A stretch of 64,000 nucleotides of DNA from Bryobacteraceae bacterium (GTDB lineage: Bacteria; Acidobacteriota; Terriglobia; Bryobacterales; Bryobacteraceae), in assembly GCA_025056455.1 (NCBI GenBank), contig JANWVY010000005.1, forward strand, positions 1 to 64,000, in the 5' to 3' direction. Position 1 is the first letter of the stretch. Every line of letters begins with the position of its first letter. The notes beneath the pieces are model-generated. The model saw nothing but the letters and a program-made list of their open reading frames with translations. It searched no databases and had not been told where the DNA came from. This document shows, one piece after another, positions 61,309-64,000 of this stretch. A program made the position numbers and the translations under genes.

Positions 61309-64000
61309 TTGAATCGCTTCCGGAAAAGGATGTCGCCTCCGATGACGCCGTTCTCATCGCGCACCCCGACAACTGACCAGTCTTTCTTGATGTCCCATTG
61401 CAGGCGAACGAGCTGCTGGAGCGCACCTGTGAGATTCGTGACATAGGTGAGCGTGACATCGCGCGTGAATTGCTGTTCAATCGTGAGTCGCGCCTGGGGG
61501 GTGGTCTCAAGCCCGATCAATTGGGGATCGATTTTGACGCGGCTGACCCCGAAGAAACGGTTCAGCCGGCTGGAAAGCCCCGCGCTAACCGCTTGACCGA
61601 GCAGCGTTTCAGCACCAGCATACAATCCAGCACCCTGCTGGCCAGCAAGGTTGGTTTGCGAGGCGACGGTCGAACCGGTCGGAGTGCGGCCCACGGCAAG
61701 CAGCGCAACGATGTCTTGGGGTTGGAGGGGAGGATCCGAGCGATAGGTGATATTGGGTTTATCCACGGGTCCGGAGATATTGATGTTGACGGTCACGGCG
61801 CGCACAATGGTCTCGAGGTCTAGATTCAGAACAGGTTCGATACGAGCAGCGTTGAAAAACGAAACAGTACCGCGCGTGATGACGTAGTTTGTTCCGAAGA
61901 AATTCAACTCACCCTGGTTCACTGACACCGTACCGAGTAGAACTGGTTTAGCAGGACTTCCGCGAAGCCGGAGGTCGACCGAGGCCTGAACTCCTTGGGT
62001 TAAAGAGGTCTCCAGCTGGAGGTTGGGCGCGCTGAGGATTCGAAGGTCAAATTGCATGCCTCGGAGCAACGAGCTTGACGTCGGCGTTTGCATCGGTCTG
62101 GATGTCGCGAAGATCAAGCTGCCGATATCGGTGCGTGGGGTGAATCCGGACCGCAAGATGGTGACCGTGCCGCCCACGAGACTTTGGTCCGCGGTCCCCG
62201 TGAGTGACAGAGCGGCGCTAACCGTCGTGCTCGCGCCTTCGGGATAGCGGATGCGCACGCGTTCAAGCTGGCCGTTCACGCGGTAGGAGACGGGCTCGTT
62301 GCTGGCTCCGAAGCTAATAAAACCGTTGAGCTTCAAGTCACCTCCCCCAGACTGTGCAGTGAAGTTTTGCAGCAAGGCGCGGTTGCGGTCGAAGGTTACC
62401 ACTCCAGCGGCTTTGTCCAGGCCGTTGGGAATGTCACGGTGATAGAGGCTGGCGTCGCGAATTTCCATGCGTCCCCCCAGCTGGGGCTCGCTAAGGGGCC
62501 CCCGCAGCGTGGCGTTCACAACGGCTTGACCAGTAGTCCGCAAACCAGGCACGTAGTTTTGAAAAAGACCTAAGTTCAGACCGCCCGATAAGTTCAGATT
62601 CCAGACAGGCCGGCTCGCATAGCTCACGCCGCCGCTAATCTTCATATTCGTGTCCTTGCCCGTGAAGTTCGCCTCCATGAGCCGGATGCCTTGACGGTCG
62701 AGTTCAATAGAAAATGGCGCCGTGTTACGAAGCGTAAGTTCTTGCACCACCGACGGGCTAAATTGGCCCTCTGGATTCGACGGTTGAAGCTGAAAGCGCG
62801 AAAGCTGGATACGCGCGCGAAGAGATTGGGGATTTTGTAGGGATCCGGTGACGATAACACTGCCTTCGAGTGCTCCCTCGAAGGGAGGACGCTGTTGGAA
62901 GCCGAAGACCGGCAGCAGGTCTCGCAGCTTGGCAAAGGAAACGGCGCCAAACTCAACTTCGCCGACACCAGAGGAGTCTGGGCGCAAGCTCCACTCGCCG
63001 CGTCCTTGAACGGGAGTTCCCAACACCCGGCCCGTCAAACTGACAACCAGCCTTTCGTCGTTGGTTAAGGTGCGAAGTTCAAGGTCTCCGACTGGCCTGC
63101 CGCCCAGGCTGGCCTCGCGGAGTTGGATGGCCAAGTTGAGCGAATCAAGCTGCAAGCCCTGTTCCAGCACTTGGGCCGAACCTCCGGCTTTGAGATCGGC
63201 CGAGGCGCGGAAGTCGTTGCGGTAACGGCGAAGGGTTTCGAAGCCAGCCAGTTGCAGAGCCTTGGCTTCCGCTTGCCATTCGAGCTTGCCCTGTTGCAGG
63301 TGACCTTCGTGGTGGGTGTAGCGACCCCGAAACGAAAGCCGCCCCGCAGGTCCCTCTGCGAAACCTTCTCCCACTTCGAGCGTCCGTTTGGCATAGGCGG
63401 CCTGGAGCCGCACCTGCGAAACTGGCTCCCCAGCGGCAACCATCTGACTCAACGTTAAGCGGGCGTGGACTTCCGGATCGGCCACAGTACCTTCCACCGT
63501 AATTTGACCGGAAACGAAGCCGTTGAGGTCTGGCCCCTGGGAGCTTTTGAGCAGTTCCGCCAACGATGCCTGGCGGAGGTTGATGTGTGCAATCACCTGA
63601 CTGTCATCGTTACGAATCACCCAATTCTGAAGCGAGATTTGAAGGTCGCCCTCAAAGACAGCGTTCTTTTGCTCCAGCCGGAGATTGTGCGCGACGACGT
63701 GAGTCGCGTCCCAATCTACGCTGGTCGACAAGTGGTCGATGCGACGTTTTTCGACCACAAAGGCTGTGACATCAAGCGAACCCCGAACCCGCGGGGCCTG
63801 AAGAGGGGAAACAATCATCCCATCAAATCGCAAACGTCCGCCATCAAGCTGGACTGGCAGTTGCGGCGGCGGCTGGTCAGACAAAAATACCAGTACTGGG
63901 AGGAAATCATTGAGGTCTGAGGAGTCCAGCTGCACACGGATGCGGTCAGACGCTTGGCCTTGAAAATCAATTCGCGTGTGGGGGGTGCGTAGAAAGGAGG
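61305..64000 (-). CDS. tamB: TamB-like translocation/assembly module protein (partial, 5' end outside window)
   Basis: The frame is open to the right edge, giving 898 visible codons; a GTG at 63935 is internal and not the start. The sequence is long runs of beta-strand with repeated L-x-G-x-V and DLRLRGSPAKPVLLG-type units. It ends in the DUF490 domain with PPLQPQDIVALLAVGRTPTG, split as PPLQPQDIVALLAVG. TamB forms a beta-helix that bridges the inner and outer membranes and carries phospholipid or outer-membrane proteins. No tamA is visible; it might lie beyond the edge. Confidence 0.85.
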   Translation of the reverse strand, partial: SFLRTPHTRIDFQGQASDRIRVQLDSSDLNDFLPVLVFLSDQPPPQLPVQLDGGRLRFDGMIVSPLQAPRVRGSLDVTAFVVEKRRIDHLSTSVDWDATHVVAHNLRLEQKNAVFEGDLQISLQNWVIRNDDSQVIAHINLRQASLAELLKSSQGPDLNGFVSGQITVEGTVADPEVHARLTLSQMVAAGEPVSQVRLQAAYAKRTLEVGEGFAEGPAGRLSFRGRYTHHEGHLQQGKLEWQAEAKALQLAGFETLRRYRNDFRASADLKAGGSAQVLEQGLQLDSLNLAIQLREASLGGRPVGDLELRTLTNDERLVVSLTGRVLGTPVQGRGEWSLRPDSSGVGEVEFGAVSFAKLRDLLPVFGFQQRPPFEGALEGSVIVTGSLQNPQSLRARIQLSRFQLQPSNPEGQFSPSVVQELTLRNTAPFSIELDRQGIRLMEANFTGKDTNMKISGGVSYASRPVWNLNLSGGLNLGLFQNYVPGLRTTGQAVVNATLRGPLSEPQLGGRMEIRDASLYHRDIPNGLDKAAGVVTFDRNRALLQNFTAQSGGGDLKLNGFISFGASNEPVSYRVNGQLERVRIRYPEGASTTVSAALSLTGTADQSLVGGTVTILRSGFTPRTDIGSLIFATSRPMQTPTSSSLLRGMQFDLRILSAPNLQLETSLTQGVQASVDLRLRGSPAKPVLLGTVSVNQGELNFFGTNYVITRGTVSFFNAARIEPVLNLDLETIVRAVTVNINISGPVDKPNITYRSDPPLQPQDIVALLAVGRTPTGSTVASQTNLAGQQGAGLYAGAETLLGQAVSAGLSSRLNRFFGVSRVKIDPQLIGLETTPQARLTIEQQFTRDVTLTYVTNLTGALQQLVRLQWDIKKDWSVVGVRDENGVIGGDILFRKRFK

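Overview
The window reads as chromosomal DNA from a soil- or sediment-type Acidobacteriota, most likely a Solibacter/Bryobacter relative. This is an inference from gene content: five TonB-dependent receptors with an N-terminal carboxypeptidase-regulatory-like domain, a PVC-type membrane-bound dehydrogenase with a cytochrome c tail, Tat-exported sialidase-like and molybdenum hydroxylase proteins, and evenly high GC. No rRNA or taxonomic marker is present. One tRNA-Thr(CGT) gene is present.

Layout. Positions 1-3991 (minus strand) hold part of a type III CRISPR-Cas operon: a Card1/Can2-like CARF effector, a short Cas10 with GGDD, a small RAMP, and a Csx10-like RAMP cut by the left edge. Positions 4184-11100 hold housekeeping and catabolic genes: bicupin, sialidase-like protein, YtcJ-like amidohydrolase, a small unknown, a thiolase and a MOT1-like molybdate/sulfate transporter. 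Positions 11104-25011 hold four large Oar-like TonB receptors, three on minus and one divergent on plus. Positions 25071-32411 hold tRNA-Thr, fabG, a UbiD decarboxylase, a GltS-like transporter and full-length cobalamin-dependent metH. Positions 32676-39301 hold a compact four-gene type I-G (I-U) CRISPR effector cassette (cas3 with a C-terminal HD, cas8/csb3, cas7/csb1, cas5-6/csb2), with no cas1/2/4 and no array in view. Positions 39518-50185 hold an IorAB-type molybdenum hydroxylase, a PVC dehydrogenase-cytochrome, a formamidase, a fifth TonB receptor and small enzymes.

Positions 50161-55763 are the most interesting metabolic block. They carry all four parts of a corrinoid-dependent methyl transfer (O-demethylase-like) system: a UroD-fold methyltransferase, a B12-binding methyl carrier, a pterin-binding methyltransferase and an ASKHA/2Fe-2S corrinoid activator. 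Two unrecognised proteins share the operon. A divergent FadR-type regulator sits next to a perfect FadR-type operator. Positions 56502-64000 appear to be one long minus-strand operon: TamB-like, DUF2103-like, TPM-domain protein, nucleotidyltransferase-like, LemA, aldehyde dehydrogenase and a fumarylacetoacetase-fold dehydratase.

The best leads are the CARF effector whose nuclease motif is degenerate (SCTT where ECKT is expected), the corrinoid operon with its duplicated FPCGxxH protein and Cys4 miniprotein, and -10 hexamers 6-8 nt before start codons that suggest leaderless transcripts for several exported proteins. All family assignments come from motif reading alone; no database search was possible.
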